A stretch of 64,000 nt of DNA from Psychrobacillus psychrodurans. Lineage in GTDB: Bacteria; Bacillota; Bacilli; Bacillales_A; Planococcaceae. A program made the translations under genes and the position numbers. The notes under the pieces are model-generated. The model was not told the DNA's origin and did not search any database. It worked only from the letters and a program-made list of their open reading frames with translations. The stretch lies in NCBI RefSeq assembly GCF_027563345.1, contig NZ_JAMKBK010000001.1. The stretch is one strand, 5' to 3'. Below, piece after piece: positions 16,948 through 25,657 of this stretch (positions are counted from its first letter, which is position 1; every line of letters begins with the position of its first letter).

Positions 16948-17289
16948 CTATTTCACCTCTTTCATCCTTTACTATTATGTCAATAATATCATTTGTTGAA
17001 TATAATTTGTGAGAAAAAAGTAATGTTTCAGTAACGAAATGATGTAAATGTGACCGGTACTGGAGTTTCCAGAATAATTTATAGTGAATTGAGTATAAAA
17101 TTAAATAAAATCTATTATTCGTATGATAGAAAACACACACTAAATCGTAGTAGTAATTTGATGTGTAGATAAAACTATATTACCCTTGTAGCATATTAAA
17201 ATAAGGTTGTAATGTTTTTTAGGACAAAACTGAACCAATATAAAACGTGTGATATATTTAGGGTAGGGATTTATGAAAGGATGTTATTA
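16948..17289. other. Intergenic region between divergent GGDEF-EAL and topB genes
   Basis: A 342-bp AT-rich stretch. Apart from expected divergent promoters I see no repeat, structured RNA or convincing small gene. Confidence 0.5.
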
Positions 17290-19479
17290 ATGGCAAAACG
17301 TTTAGTGTTAGCAGAGAAACCATCTGTTGCACGTGATATTGCACGTGTACTTAAATGTGATAAAAAAGGAAATGGCTATTTAGAAGGCAAAGACTATATT
17401 GTTACTTGGGCTTTAGGGCATCTTGTAACCTTGGCAGATCCTGAGAGTTATGATGTGAAATATAAATCGTGGAATTTAGAAGATTTACCTATGCTACCCG
17501 ATCACCTTAAACTTACAGTTATAAAACAATCAGGAAAGCAATTCAATGCAGTGAAATCTCAACTTACTCGTGGAGACGTTAGTGAGATTATTATAGCAAC
17601 TGACGCCGGTCGTGAGGGTGAATTAGTGGCGAGATGGATTATTGCAAAAGCAAAAGTAAATAAACCAATTAGACGACTATGGATATCATCTGTAACGGAT
17701 AAAGCGATTAAAGATGGATTTACTAACTTAAAACCTGGTAAAGCATATGAAAACCTATACGCTTCAGCTGTAGCTCGCTCGGAGGCAGATTGGTATATTG
17801 GGTTAAATGCAAGTCGTGCATTAACTACAAAATTCAATGCGCAGCTAAACTGTGGAAGAGTACAAACTCCAGTCGTTGCTATTATTGCTAAGCGGGAAGA
17901 GGAGATTAAGCACTTCAAAGCACAAACTTATTACGGAATAGAAGCGCAAACTATTGATAAGTTAAAGCTTACTTGGCAAGATGCTCAAGGAAATAGCCGG
18001 AGCTTCGATAAAGAAAAAATTGATGCGATTGTAAAAAAACTAGGCAATACTAATGCGACGGTGACGGAAATTGAAAGGAAACCAAAGAAAACATATTCAC
18101 CTGGTCTATATGATCTAACTGAACTTCAGCGTGATGCCAATAAAATCTTTGGTTTTTCTGCAAAAGATACATTAAATATAATGCAAAAGCTGTATGAACA
18201 GCACAAAGTATTAACATATCCAAGAACAGATTCACGTTTCATCTCGACAGATATTGTTGGAACGCTTGCTGAACGTCTTAAAGCTTGTGGTATAGGGGAA
18301 TATCGCTTGCTAACCAATAAGATTTTAAAAAGACCTATAAAAGCTTCGAAAACGTTTGTCGATGATAGCAAAGTCAGTGATCATCATGCGATTATTCCAA
18401 CAGAAGGCTATGTAAATTTCTCAGCTTTTAATGATAAAGAACGCAAAATTTACGATTTAGTAGTAAAACGCTTCTTAGCAGTATTATTCCCGGCATTTGA
18501 ATACGAGCAATTAACTCTTCGTGCAAAAATCAGTGATGAAAAATTCGTTGCTAGTGGGAAAACTATTTTATCAAGTGGTTGGAAAGAAGTATATGAAAAT
18601 CGATTCGAAGACGATGATACTTCGGAAGACTTAAAAGAACAAATTCTACCTCGTATAGAAAAAGGGAATACTTTAAACGTAACATTAATTGCGCAGATTT
18701 CAGGACAAACAAAGCCACCTGCTCGTTTTAATGAAGCAACATTACTATCGGCAATGGAAAATCCGTCGAAGTTTATGGAAACACAAAATAAAAACCTTGC
18801 TGAAACATTGAAATCCACTGGTGGATTGGGTACTGTCGCAACACGTGCAGACATTATCGAAAAGTTATTTAATTCATTTTTAATGGAGAAAAAAGGAAAG
18901 GATATATACCTAACTTCAAAAGGAAAACAGCTGCTTGATTTAGTCCCGGAAGAATTAAAATCTCCTACACTTACGGCTAAGTGGGAGCAAAAACTTGAAG
19001 CTATTGCTAATGGCAAACTGAAAAAAGAAGTATTTATATCAGAAATGAAAAACTACACAAAAGAAATCGTATCGGAGATTAAAGGTAGCGATAAAAAATA
19101 CAAGCACGATAACATATCCACGAAATCTTGCCCAGATTGCGGAAAACCAATGCTTGAAGTAAACGGTAAAAAAGGCAAAATGCTTGTATGTCAGGATCGC
19201 GAATGTGGACATCGTAAAAATGTAGCCCGTGTTACCAACGCTCGATGCCCACAGTGTAAAAAGAAATTAGAACTTCGTGGGGAAGGAGAAGGTCAAATTT
19301 TCGTATGTAAATGTGGTCATCGAGAGAAATTATCTGCTTTTGAAGCGCGCCGTAAAAAAGAGGGTGGCGGTAAAGTAGATAAAAAATCTGTTCAGAAGTA
19401 TTTGAAACAACAAGATAAAGAAGAAGAGCCGATTAATAATGCTTTTGCAGATTTATTAAAAGGGATGAAATTTGATTAG
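17290..19479 (+). CDS. topB: DNA topoisomerase III
   Basis: 729 residues, a type IA topoisomerase that relaxes and decatenates DNA through a 5'-phosphotyrosine intermediate. An N-terminal Toprim domain (KRLVLAEKPSVARDIAR, then IATDAGREGELV) is followed by the TOPO1 core. The catalytic tyrosine lies in VLTYPRTDSRFIS near residue 310. The C-terminus has two four-cysteine zinc ribbons (CPDCGKP...CQDRECG and CPQCKKK...CKCGH). Length matches B. subtilis TopB (about 727). I choose the ATG at 17290 with AAAGGATG upstream; 26 additional upstream codons are open but lack a ribosome site. Confidence 0.95.
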   Translation: MAKRLVLAEKPSVARDIARVLKCDKKGNGYLEGKDYIVTWALGHLVTLADPESYDVKYKSWNLEDLPMLPDHLKLTVIKQSGKQFNAVKSQLTRGDVSEIIIATDAGREGELVARWIIAKAKVNKPIRRLWISSVTDKAIKDGFTNLKPGKAYENLYASAVARSEADWYIGLNASRALTTKFNAQLNCGRVQTPVVAIIAKREEEIKHFKAQTYYGIEAQTIDKLKLTWQDAQGNSRSFDKEKIDAIVKKLGNTNATVTEIERKPKKTYSPGLYDLTELQRDANKIFGFSAKDTLNIMQKLYEQHKVLTYPRTDSRFISTDIVGTLAERLKACGIGEYRLLTNKILKRPIKASKTFVDDSKVSDHHAIIPTEGYVNFSAFNDKERKIYDLVVKRFLAVLFPAFEYEQLTLRAKISDEKFVASGKTILSSGWKEVYENRFEDDDTSEDLKEQILPRIEKGNTLNVTLIAQISGQTKPPARFNEATLLSAMENPSKFMETQNKNLAETLKSTGGLGTVATRADIIEKLFNSFLMEKKGKDIYLTSKGKQLLDLVPEELKSPTLTAKWEQKLEAIANGKLKKEVFISEMKNYTKEIVSEIKGSDKKYKHDNISTKSCPDCGKPMLEVNGKKGKMLVCQDRECGHRKNVARVTNARCPQCKKKLELRGEGEGQIFVCKCGHREKLSAFEARRKKEGGGKVDKKSVQKYLKQQDKEEEPINNAFADLLKGMKFD

Positions 19480-19481
19480 CT

Positions 19482-19538
19482 AGAATCTAAAAATGGATTG
19501 TGTCATTATTTGACCAATCCATTTTTAGATTCTTATTT
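19482..19538 (+). terminator. Terminator of topB
   Basis: A 19-bp stem (19482-19500 with 19515-19533) is followed by a T-rich tail. It is one of the longest perfect hairpins in the window. Confidence 0.9.
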
Positions 19539-19688
19539 TGCTTTATGCAGTATTCTTAATGGATTACTTGAAGATGACGGAGGAACTTGGGAACTTAATG
19601 CATTCGCCAAGATTCCATTATTGGCATTCTTATATATCGGATGATTGATTGAACTAGATGAGTTGAAGAAGTATTGAAGATTAATAAG

Positions 19689-19717
19689 TTATCAACATTG
19701 TGGATAAGTTGTGGAAA
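19689..19717. promoter_or_regulatory. DnaA-box pair in intergenic DNA
   Basis: TTATCAACA (19689-19697, one mismatch to TTATCCACA) lies head to head with TTGTGGATAA (19698-19707, whose complement contains a perfect TTATCCACA). A weaker TTGTGGAAA follows at about 19709. The surroundings are AT-rich. The rest of the 19539-19834 gap shows nothing else. Confidence 0.6.
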
Positions 19718-19834
19718 TATTCTAAAAATATTTGTAGAAAAAACAATTTTAAGACATAAAGTTCACCAAAAACGATGTTGGCAGTGGAAATTGATAAAAC
19801 CTATTAAGCGCAGCTACAGTAAAATTTAAATGAT

Positions 19835-20452
19835 TTATTGAAGATGCTCATCTATGTGTTGGTGATGTCCATTTTTTATTTCAGAAAAAATATTAGGAGC
19901 TGTATTGTTTGTTTGTGGACTTTTTTGAATGTTAATTTGGTTAAATTGAATTAAAACAGTGTCTAAAGTGTTTTGAATTTTTTCGATATCTTCCTTTGTT
20001 GCAAACTTCTTTTTTTCGATTAGAGAATATCCTAATTGACCACTGGGTTCTAGAGTTGCCCACTGTACATCAGAAATTTTTTCTATTCCGTTTTGTCGTA
20101 ATCTCATTTCAAGCTTGTCAACAGTGAGTCGCATCTTATATAAATTTTTCTCTTTTAGTTTTCCATTTTCAATAATGATTTTTGACTTACCTGTGAAAAA
20201 TGTCTCTGTAAAGTCCCATTTTGTCTGGATAAATTCAATAATTATTAAAGTTATTACGAGAATGGCTGCAAGAAAAAAAGTAGTCCAAACACTTTTATTT
20301 GCAATAGGTTGTATTAAGAGTGTCCCGATTGAAATCATAATAACAGTTTGTGATATTGTCATTTGAGAAATCGATCTTCTTCCAGAAAAACGTATTAGCA
20401 GTATACCAACAACAATAATTAGAATTGATTTCCATATTAAATTAAAGTCCAT
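19835..20452 (-). CDS. DUF421 (YetF/YrbG-type) membrane protein
   Basis: 205 residues. Three N-terminal hydrophobic helices (about 5-22, 32-50 and 56-75) contain the family signature LIRFSGRRSISQMTISQ. A cytoplasmic DUF421 domain follows (SKIIIENGKLKEKNLYKMRLTVDKLEMRLRQNG, then VQWATLEPSGQLGYSLI). The C-terminus carries a helical tail and a His-rich end (NGHHQHIDEHLQ). Function of the family is poorly known; spore-associated relatives exist. The ATG follows AGAGGGATAT. Confidence 0.82.
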   Translation of the reverse strand: MDFNLIWKSILIIVVGILLIRFSGRRSISQMTISQTVIMISIGTLLIQPIANKSVWTTFFLAAILVITLIIIEFIQTKWDFTETFFTGKSKIIIENGKLKEKNLYKMRLTVDKLEMRLRQNGIEKISDVQWATLEPSGQLGYSLIEKKKFATKEDIEKIQNTLDTVLIQFNQINIQKSPQTNNTAPNIFSEIKNGHHQHIDEHLQ

Positions 20453-20561
20453 ATTTCATATCCCTCTATTATTTTTTAAAGTATTAGTATGTTCCTTTTT
20501 GCAAAGCATAGCTAATTATTAAAATTACACATCTTCTTGTTTAGAAAAAGATGTTGTATTA

Positions 20562-20726
20562 TCAAGTATGTTTTAACGGAGTATCTAATTCAAAGTCGAT
20601 TTTTAAAAGTAGTAATGCACCTTTCAAGAGTTCAATATCAATAAGGATTTGCTCTTTAATTAGGAAGTTAGGGCATTTGTAATAATCTTCTATTAAACGT
20701 TTAATTTCATGAACAACTAATTCCAT
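20562..20726 (-). CDS. Small hypothetical protein, 54 aa
   Basis: An intact frame beginning MELVVHEIKRLIEDYYKCPN and ending FELDTPLKHT, with a strong AAAAGGAGA ribosome site 9 bases before the ATG at 20726. The composition is acidic and helical, with a LIDIELLKGALLLLKI segment likely forming an amphipathic helix rather than a membrane span. I do not recognise it. It lies between DUF421 and another small gene, all on the minus strand. Confidence 0.6.
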   Translation of the reverse strand: MELVVHEIKRLIEDYYKCPNFLIKEQILIDIELLKGALLLLKIDFELDTPLKHT

Positions 20727-20863
20727 AGATACTTTCTCCTTTTGGTAGTTCTATTTTCTTAATATGAACCATAACAGGGTTATATAAATTTAGTGGTTTT
20801 GAAAATCTGAAAAAGACATCATAAATCGATTAAAGAACATCTCAATATATAAGAAGACCTTTT

Positions 20864-21043
20864 TCAAGGTCTAATGAGTTTTAATTCGCTATTCACATGT
20901 TCACGAACAAGTAGTAATTCAATTACATCTTGCGCTGAATAAGAATATGAAGAATGCTCAGGTACAAGTTCGTTGAATTGTCTAACAATGTCATTCAGAG
21001 TTTCAACATAAAAATCATTTAAGGTTAATTCAAATTTAGTCAA
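20864..21043 (-). CDS. Small hypothetical protein, about 59 aa
   Basis: The frame reads LTKFELTLNDFYVETLNDIV from a TTG at 21041-21043 that follows AGAAGGTG by about 6 bases. A longer in-frame version starting at 21079 has a lysine-rich N-terminus encoded by the ribosome-site region itself and is less likely. The product is acidic and helical with no membrane segment. An imperfect hairpin overlaps the stop codon (20855-20872). Family not recognised. Confidence 0.5.
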   Translation of the reverse strand: MTKFELTLNDFYVETLNDIVRQFNELVPEHSSYSYSAQDVIELLLVREHVNSELKLIRP

Positions 21044-21220
21044 AGTGTTCACCTTCTTCTTTTTTGGAAGTATGAACATTTCAGGTGAAATTTATTCAAT
21101 AGCAATTGGGAGCAGTGAATAATCGGAGTAATCGACAGGCTTACCAGACTGAGTTCGGCTCTAGTTAACTTGGAACAACAGTATTTCTTGAATAAAATAC
21201 TTCCATTCGAGAAACATTTG

Positions 21221-21237
21221 CACTACAATGAGTAGTG
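21221..21237. promoter_or_regulatory. Palindromic operator upstream of blaI-type gene
   Basis: CACTAC-AATGA-GTAGTG has perfect 6-bp arms and lies 16 bases before the repressor start. It has the same 17-bp architecture as the site at 22534, upstream of bdbD. Confidence 0.65.
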
Positions 21238-21252
21238 TGAGGTGATAAATTG

Positions 21253-21666
21253 ATGTTGATTAGAAAGTTTAAAATTAATGAAAGTGGATTAAACCGCTTT
21301 TTTGGCCCTCTAGAAGCTAAAATTATGGATATTCTCTGGAATGACGTAGAAATGACGATAAAGGATGTTCAGCAAGTTTTAGATAAGGAAAAGATGACTA
21401 ACTTTAATACAGTGATGACGGTTATGAACCGCTTAGTTGAAAAAGGGATTCTTGAAAAGCGGGCAGAAGGTAGGTCATCTCTTTATAAGCCTGTTCAGTC
21501 AAGAGTTGAATTTTTGAGTCAGCAGTCAAAAGAAATGACAAATGAATTAATGGATGAGTTCGGGAATGTCGTTGTCAGTCATATGTTAGACGCGCTAGAA
21601 GATGTAGATGATGATTTAGTTGCTAAGCTCGAGCAAAAAATTAAAGAATTGAAAAAGGATATGTAG
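21253..21666 (+). CDS. BlaI/MecI/CopY family repressor
   Basis: 137 residues. The winged helix (GLNRFFGPLEAKIMDILWND, then TMTVMNRLVEKGILEKRAEGRSSLYKPV) and C-terminal dimerisation helices are those of BlaI/MecI penicillinase repressors, which are inactivated by proteolysis triggered by a membrane M56 protease. Such a protease gene follows 3 bases after its stop. The start is the ATG at 21253 (GAGGTGAT upstream), with a TTG one codon earlier possible. The palindrome in its promoter suggests self-repression. Confidence 0.9.
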   Translation: MLIRKFKINESGLNRFFGPLEAKIMDILWNDVEMTIKDVQQVLDKEKMTNFNTVMTVMNRLVEKGILEKRAEGRSSLYKPVQSRVEFLSQQSKEMTNELMDEFGNVVVSHMLDALEDVDDDLVAKLEQKIKELKKDM

Positions 21667-21669
21667 TGT

Positions 21670-22518
21670 ATGTCTAAACGTCAATCTTCATTTATATTTT
21701 TCTTGTCACTTGCCACCTCAGGAACGATTTTTATTCAAATGGCTTTATATGTCCTGTCTATGTTGGCTGGTTGGAACGTCAAATTTAATATTGTGGTAGT
21801 TTGTCATAGCTGGTTGAAGGGAATCGGACTGTCTTCACTTGAATATGCACTTGATGCACTCGTAATCTATACGCTGTTGCTCACCATTTGGCAAATAAGT
21901 TCTCAATTTTTCTATTCTTTACGATTGAAAAGACATTTTGAACGATATAAAGATAATTTGCTCACGAACAATATGAACCAAACACATAGTAGCGGGGAAA
22001 AAGATATCATTATCGTATCGAATCCTGCGCCAATAGCTATAACCATGGGATTCGTAAAGCCCCAAATTGTTATATCAACAGGATTGATAAGCATACTAAC
22101 GGATGATGAGTTAAAAGCTGTCATTTCTCACGAGATGTATCATAAGAACAATCGTGATCCTTTAAAAATATTTATACTTTCACTTTGTGGATCCACAATT
22201 GGATACATCCCGATTCTAAAGTGGTTCAATCATCAGTATAGAATTATTAAGGAAGTATTAGCAGATGAATTTGCTATTAATAAACAGGAGACATCTGTGA
22301 ACTTAGGTAGTGCATTATTGAAGATGTTGAAAGTTGGCAAGCAAGAAAAAATGCCATTTGCTTATGCATCATTTGCGGATACATCTGTAAATTACCGGAT
22401 TGAGTATATATTAGATCCATTAAAGGATGTTCGGTGGCAGGTTCCATTAAAAAAAGCATTTTTGTCATTAGCCATATTTGTTTTGATATGTGCATTTTTT
22501 ATTTACGCTCTTGCGTAA
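21670..22518 (+). CDS. M56 family membrane metallopeptidase (BlaR1/MecR1-like, no sensor domain)
   Basis: 282 residues. Helices at about 10-32, 58-78 and the C-terminal end (263-281) surround a cytoplasmic gluzincin domain. The zinc motif is HEMYH (in AVISHEMYHKNNRDP, near residue 155), and a third ligand is probably in LADEFAINK. It ends right after the last helix, so it lacks the extracellular penicillin-binding sensor domain of BlaR1. A signal other than beta-lactam is therefore likely. Co-transcribed with the BlaI-type repressor, which it should cleave. Confidence 0.85.
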   Translation: MSKRQSSFIFFLSLATSGTIFIQMALYVLSMLAGWNVKFNIVVVCHSWLKGIGLSSLEYALDALVIYTLLLTIWQISSQFFYSLRLKRHFERYKDNLLTNNMNQTHSSGEKDIIIVSNPAPIAITMGFVKPQIVISTGLISILTDDELKAVISHEMYHKNNRDPLKIFILSLCGSTIGYIPILKWFNHQYRIIKEVLADEFAINKQETSVNLGSALLKMLKVGKQEKMPFAYASFADTSVNYRIEYILDPLKDVRWQVPLKKAFLSLAIFVLICAFFIYALA

Positions 22519-22533
22519 ATTTTTATCACTTTA

Positions 22534-22550
22534 CACTACATAATGTAGTT
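22534..22550. promoter_or_regulatory. Palindromic operator upstream of bdbD
   Basis: CACTAC-ATAAT-GTAGTT: the inner ACTACAT-A-ATGTAGT is a perfect palindrome and contains TACA-N3-TGTA, the BlaI/MecI-type core. The left arm is identical to that of the site at 21221. Confidence 0.65.
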
Positions 22551-22576
22551 TTAATTCAAAAAGAGGAGTGTTTTAT

Positions 22577-23218
22577 TTGTCTAAGAAAATATTTTGGTTC
22601 ATCGGTGTTTTGGCAGTATGCCTGATTGCTATAGTCATGTTAACGAATGCTAAAGAAGACTCAGTAGTAATAGATTACGAGGGGCAACCATTTCTAGGAG
22701 AAGAGTCTGCACCAGTTGAGATAGTTGAATTTGGTGATTATAAATGTCCGCACTGTGGAGAATTTAATAGCACACTCCTGCCGATGATTAACGAGGAATT
22801 AGTAGAAACAGGTAAAGCAAAATTTTACTTTATGAATTATTCGTTTATCGCAGCAGATTCGACTACGTCAGCACAATTTGCGGAATCGGTTTATCAAGAA
22901 CTAGGTAACGAGAAATTCTGGGAGTTCCATCATCTTCTATTCGAAAATCAAACGAACGAGTCAGGTCAAGAGAATTTAATGTCAGATGAGTTTTTGAGTG
23001 CGGTTTTAGCAGAAGTTGCAACTCAGGAAGAAGTTGAAAAAGTGAGGCTTGCCTTCAGTGAAGGAAAAGCAAAGGATGCCTGGGATAAAGATATGAGTAC
23101 AGCAAATAATCTGGGTGTCAATTCGACGCCAACAATTTATATTGGTGGTAAAGAATTTACTGGACAAACCATGGATGATTTTGTGGAAATGGTAGATGAG
23201 TCAGAAGATGGTAAATAA
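22577..23218 (+). CDS. bdbD: DsbA-family thiol-disulfide oxidoreductase (BdbD-like)
   Basis: 213 residues: an N-terminal signal-anchor helix (about 5-22) followed by an extracytoplasmic thioredoxin fold with the helical insert of DsbA. The active site is CPHC (FGDYKCPHCGEF near residue 60). The cis-proline loop is NSTPTIYIGGKEF near 175. It introduces disulfides into exported proteins and is reoxidised by BdbC. The start is a TTG at 22577 with AGAGGAG 8 bases upstream; an in-frame GTG at 22568 is too close to that site. The first gene of a bdbD-bdbC-resA cluster. Confidence 0.88.
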   Translation: MSKKIFWFIGVLAVCLIAIVMLTNAKEDSVVIDYEGQPFLGEESAPVEIVEFGDYKCPHCGEFNSTLLPMINEELVETGKAKFYFMNYSFIAADSTTSAQFAESVYQELGNEKFWEFHHLLFENQTNESGQENLMSDEFLSAVLAEVATQEEVEKVRLAFSEGKAKDAWDKDMSTANNLGVNSTPTIYIGGKEFTGQTMDDFVEMVDESEDGK

Positions 23219-23612
23219 ACCACTTCTCTTAGCATGGATAACGTCAATTATAGCGATGTTAGGTAGCTTATTTTTTAGTGAACGGATGGGATTTATACCA
23301 TGTACGCTCTGCTGGTATCAGCGAATTTTGATGTATCCACTTGTCATTTTCTTAGGTATCGCTTTTTACCAGAATGACGGAAAGATTTATAAGTATATTC
23401 TTCCGCTGTCAGTGATTGGAATGCTAGTATCAAGTTATCATTATGCACTGCAAAAAATTCCTTCTTTAAGTGAGTTCAGTGCATGTACAAACGGAGTTCC
23501 ATGTTCAGGACAATATATCAATTGGTTTGGTTTTGTAACAATTCCATTTTTGGCATTCATTGCATTTACATTTATAACAGGAATGATGCTAGTGCTGTGG
23601 AAACGCAATTAA
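23196..23612 (+). CDS. bdbC: DsbB-family disulfide oxidoreductase (BdbC-like)
   Basis: 138 residues with four transmembrane helices and the two cysteine pairs of DsbB/BdbC: CTLC (PCTLCWYQRILMYP, near residue 36) and CTNGVPC (near 97). It passes electrons from BdbD to the quinone pool. It overlaps the end of bdbD by 23 bases, so translation is coupled. The start could instead be an ATG four codons later (23208); neither has a strong ribosome site. Confidence 0.9.
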   Translation: MSQKMVNKPLLLAWITSIIAMLGSLFFSERMGFIPCTLCWYQRILMYPLVIFLGIAFYQNDGKIYKYILPLSVIGMLVSSYHYALQKIPSLSEFSACTNGVPCSGQYINWFGFVTIPFLAFIAFTFITGMMLVLWKRN

Positions 23613-23639
23613 GTCATTAAAGAAGGGGTAGCCATAACG

Positions 23640-24173
23640 ATGGATAAAAAGAAAAAGCGCTTCTATATGCGTACAATTATTTTAGCTTTAATGGTAGTGG
23701 CGATTGTTTTTACTATTTATACAAATTTAACGAAGGAGAAAACCGCGTTAATACAGGTAGGGGATGATGCTCCAGATTTTGCCCTTGTGGATATGAATGG
23801 AGAAAAACATCAACTATCCGATTATAAAGGTAAAGGAGTCTTCCTAAATTTTTGGGGAACCTGGTGTAAACCATGCGAACGAGAATTTCCACTTATGGAT
23901 AAACAATATCAAGTATATAAAGACCAGGGACTAGAAATATTGGCGGTAAATATAGGAGAGTCTGATTTTGCGGTTCAAAAATTTATAGATCGTAAAGGAT
24001 TAACTTTTCCAGTACTAATCGATGACAAAAAAAGTGTGATGGAAACTTACAAAATTAATCCTTTACCAACCACCTTACTTATCAACCCAAATGGTAAAAT
24101 AGAGAAAGTCATCACAGGGGAAATGAGTGAAGAAATGATTAAGGATTATATGGAACAAATTATTCCTATCTAA
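23640..24173 (+). CDS. resA: Thiol-disulfide oxidoreductase ResA-like
   Basis: 177 residues: a basic N-terminus and one membrane anchor (about 10-28), then an extracytoplasmic TlpA/ResA thioredoxin fold with NFWGTWCKPCEREFP (the active site WCKPC, one residue different from the WCEPC of B. subtilis ResA) and PLPTTLLINPNGK. ResA reduces apocytochrome c cysteines before haem attachment. The usual partners resB and resC are absent here; the gene instead follows bdbDC. A related TlpA-like role is possible. Confidence 0.85.
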   Translation: MDKKKKRFYMRTIILALMVVAIVFTIYTNLTKEKTALIQVGDDAPDFALVDMNGEKHQLSDYKGKGVFLNFWGTWCKPCEREFPLMDKQYQVYKDQGLEILAVNIGESDFAVQKFIDRKGLTFPVLIDDKKSVMETYKINPLPTTLLINPNGKIEKVITGEMSEEMIKDYMEQIIPI

Positions 24174-24200
24174 TTCGAACGAGAAATCTAAATATATTAG

Positions 24201-24240
24201 AATAAGCCTCCGAAAGAGCGACTTCGGAGGCTTATTTTTA
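24201..24240 (+). terminator. Terminator of the bdbD-bdbC-resA unit
   Basis: A 14-bp stem, AATAAGCCTCCGAA / TTCGGAGGCTTATT, is followed by T. Confidence 0.9.
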
Positions 24241-24388
24241 TAGAACTAAAGACCTAAAGTCGGCAAATTTTACCAAAAAAATATTTGAGTCTTTGTGCAT
24301 ATCCATTCTATGACAAAAGTAAGATTGAATATTTTGCGAAAGTGGTAAAATGTTAAGAAGGACAATTATATGGAAAGAGGTGGAAAAT

Positions 24389-25069
24389 ATGACGTTAGTA
24401 AGAGCAACTGGTAATGGCACTTCCAATACAATAGCAGAGATAGAGCAACGAAAGCGTGTTTTTCAACGAAAAGATGTAGGACAAACTTATCGCAAAAACG
24501 CTGAGTTTTATCAGCCTAAAAAAAATCCAGCCTTAGATGAGTTAGAGGAATTATTACTTGGGAATAAGGAAAAAGAAAATGATTCTCCTGAAGTAAGTGC
24601 AGCTGTTAAAGAATTTCAGCAACTTGAAAAAAATAAAAGTATGCTAGATATTAAAGGCCCTTCTATGCCTGTACAAACAATTGGTGGACCAACACCCGAG
24701 AAAACGATTGAACTATTGGAAGAAGTTCGAAGTGCAGCTCTTGCTTCTGATGAACCGTCTCCAAATGAGTTGCGAGTGGCAGCTAGTGCTACTGCGAAAA
24801 TTCAGACAGTCCAATCACAAATCTCATTAAACCAAGAAGCCACTAGACAGGTTGAGGTTGAAGCTAAGAGGCAAAGAGAAAATGAGGCAGCGGTATCCAA
24901 TCGTTCTGTTCAATCCGACTTTCAATCTCCTAAAATACCGAGAGAAAATTTGGAGAATCTGCAGAAGAGAAGATTTAAAGAACAAGCTATTGCGAAATAC
25001 TCACTTCAAGTACACATGAAAAAGTATGGTTTCACTGACCAACAGCCAAGTTTCTTCCTTATAGCTTAA
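24389..25069 (+). CDS. Hypothetical protein with SprA-like segment
   Basis: 226 residues, charged, Gln/Glu-rich and without signal or membrane segments, probably largely helical or disordered. The stretch KTIELLEEVRSAALASDEPS followed by NELRVAASATAKI (about residues 105-140) resembles the AAL-x-PxxPSxxDxxVAxxA segment of SprA-related proteins. The zinc-protease HExxH motif of that family is not present. The start is the ATG at 24389 with AAAGAGGTGG upstream. It probably shares a transcript with the deacylase gene 16 bases downstream. Confidence 0.5.
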   Translation: MTLVRATGNGTSNTIAEIEQRKRVFQRKDVGQTYRKNAEFYQPKKNPALDELEELLLGNKEKENDSPEVSAAVKEFQQLEKNKSMLDIKGPSMPVQTIGGPTPEKTIELLEEVRSAALASDEPSPNELRVAASATAKIQTVQSQISLNQEATRQVEVEAKRQRENEAAVSNRSVQSDFQSPKIPRENLENLQKRRFKEQAIAKYSLQVHMKKYGFTDQQPSFFLIA

Positions 25070-25085
25070 GAAGGAGCATTCGAAC

Positions 25086-25568
25086 ATGAGCAAAAAACAA
25101 AAAACAAATGCAGTTCGGAAATTAGAGCAACAGAAAATTACGTTCGAATTAATTGAATACGAGCTCACTGGAGATCAAGTAGACGGGGTAACTGTAGCGG
25201 ATAAAATAGGCTATCCCGTTTTTGTTGTGTATAAAACATTACTTGTTACTGCTGGAACTAATAAGCATTTTGTTTGTATTATTCCTGTACATAAGGAGTT
25301 GAATTTAAAAGAAGTAGCTCAAGCAGTCGGTGAGAAAAAAGTAGAGCTTTTGTCGTTAAAAGAATTGTTACCGACCACTGGGTATATTAGAGGTGGATGC
25401 TCCCCGATTGGTATGAAGAAACTATTTCCAACATGGATAGACACAAGCGCAGAGAGCCTTGATTTTATACTTGTTAGTGGTGGGAAAATCGGTCTTCAGA
25501 TAAAACTAAGCGTCAAAGATTTACTTCAACTCACGAATGGACGAATTGCAACAATAATTAAAATGTAA
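25086..25568 (+). CDS. ybaK: Cys-tRNA(Pro)/Cys-tRNA(Cys) deacylase YbaK-type
   Basis: 160 residues with the YbaK/ProX editing fold. The catalytic lysine is expected in VVYKTLLV (near residue 51). The GYIRGGCSPIGMKKLFPTWID motif near 98 is the family signature. It hydrolyses mischarged Cys-tRNA(Pro) in trans. The ATG follows AAGGAGC by about 9 bases. Confidence 0.9.
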   Translation: MSKKQKTNAVRKLEQQKITFELIEYELTGDQVDGVTVADKIGYPVFVVYKTLLVTAGTNKHFVCIIPVHKELNLKEVAQAVGEKKVELLSLKELLPTTGYIRGGCSPIGMKKLFPTWIDTSAESLDFILVSGGKIGLQIKLSVKDLLQLTNGRIATIIKM

Positions 25569-25657
25569 TCGTTTCTTTAAAACATCGTTATAATTGACCT
25601 ACTATATACTGGAGACTTTATATGTAGTTTTCAGAAACGGGAAGTAGGTGAAATAAA

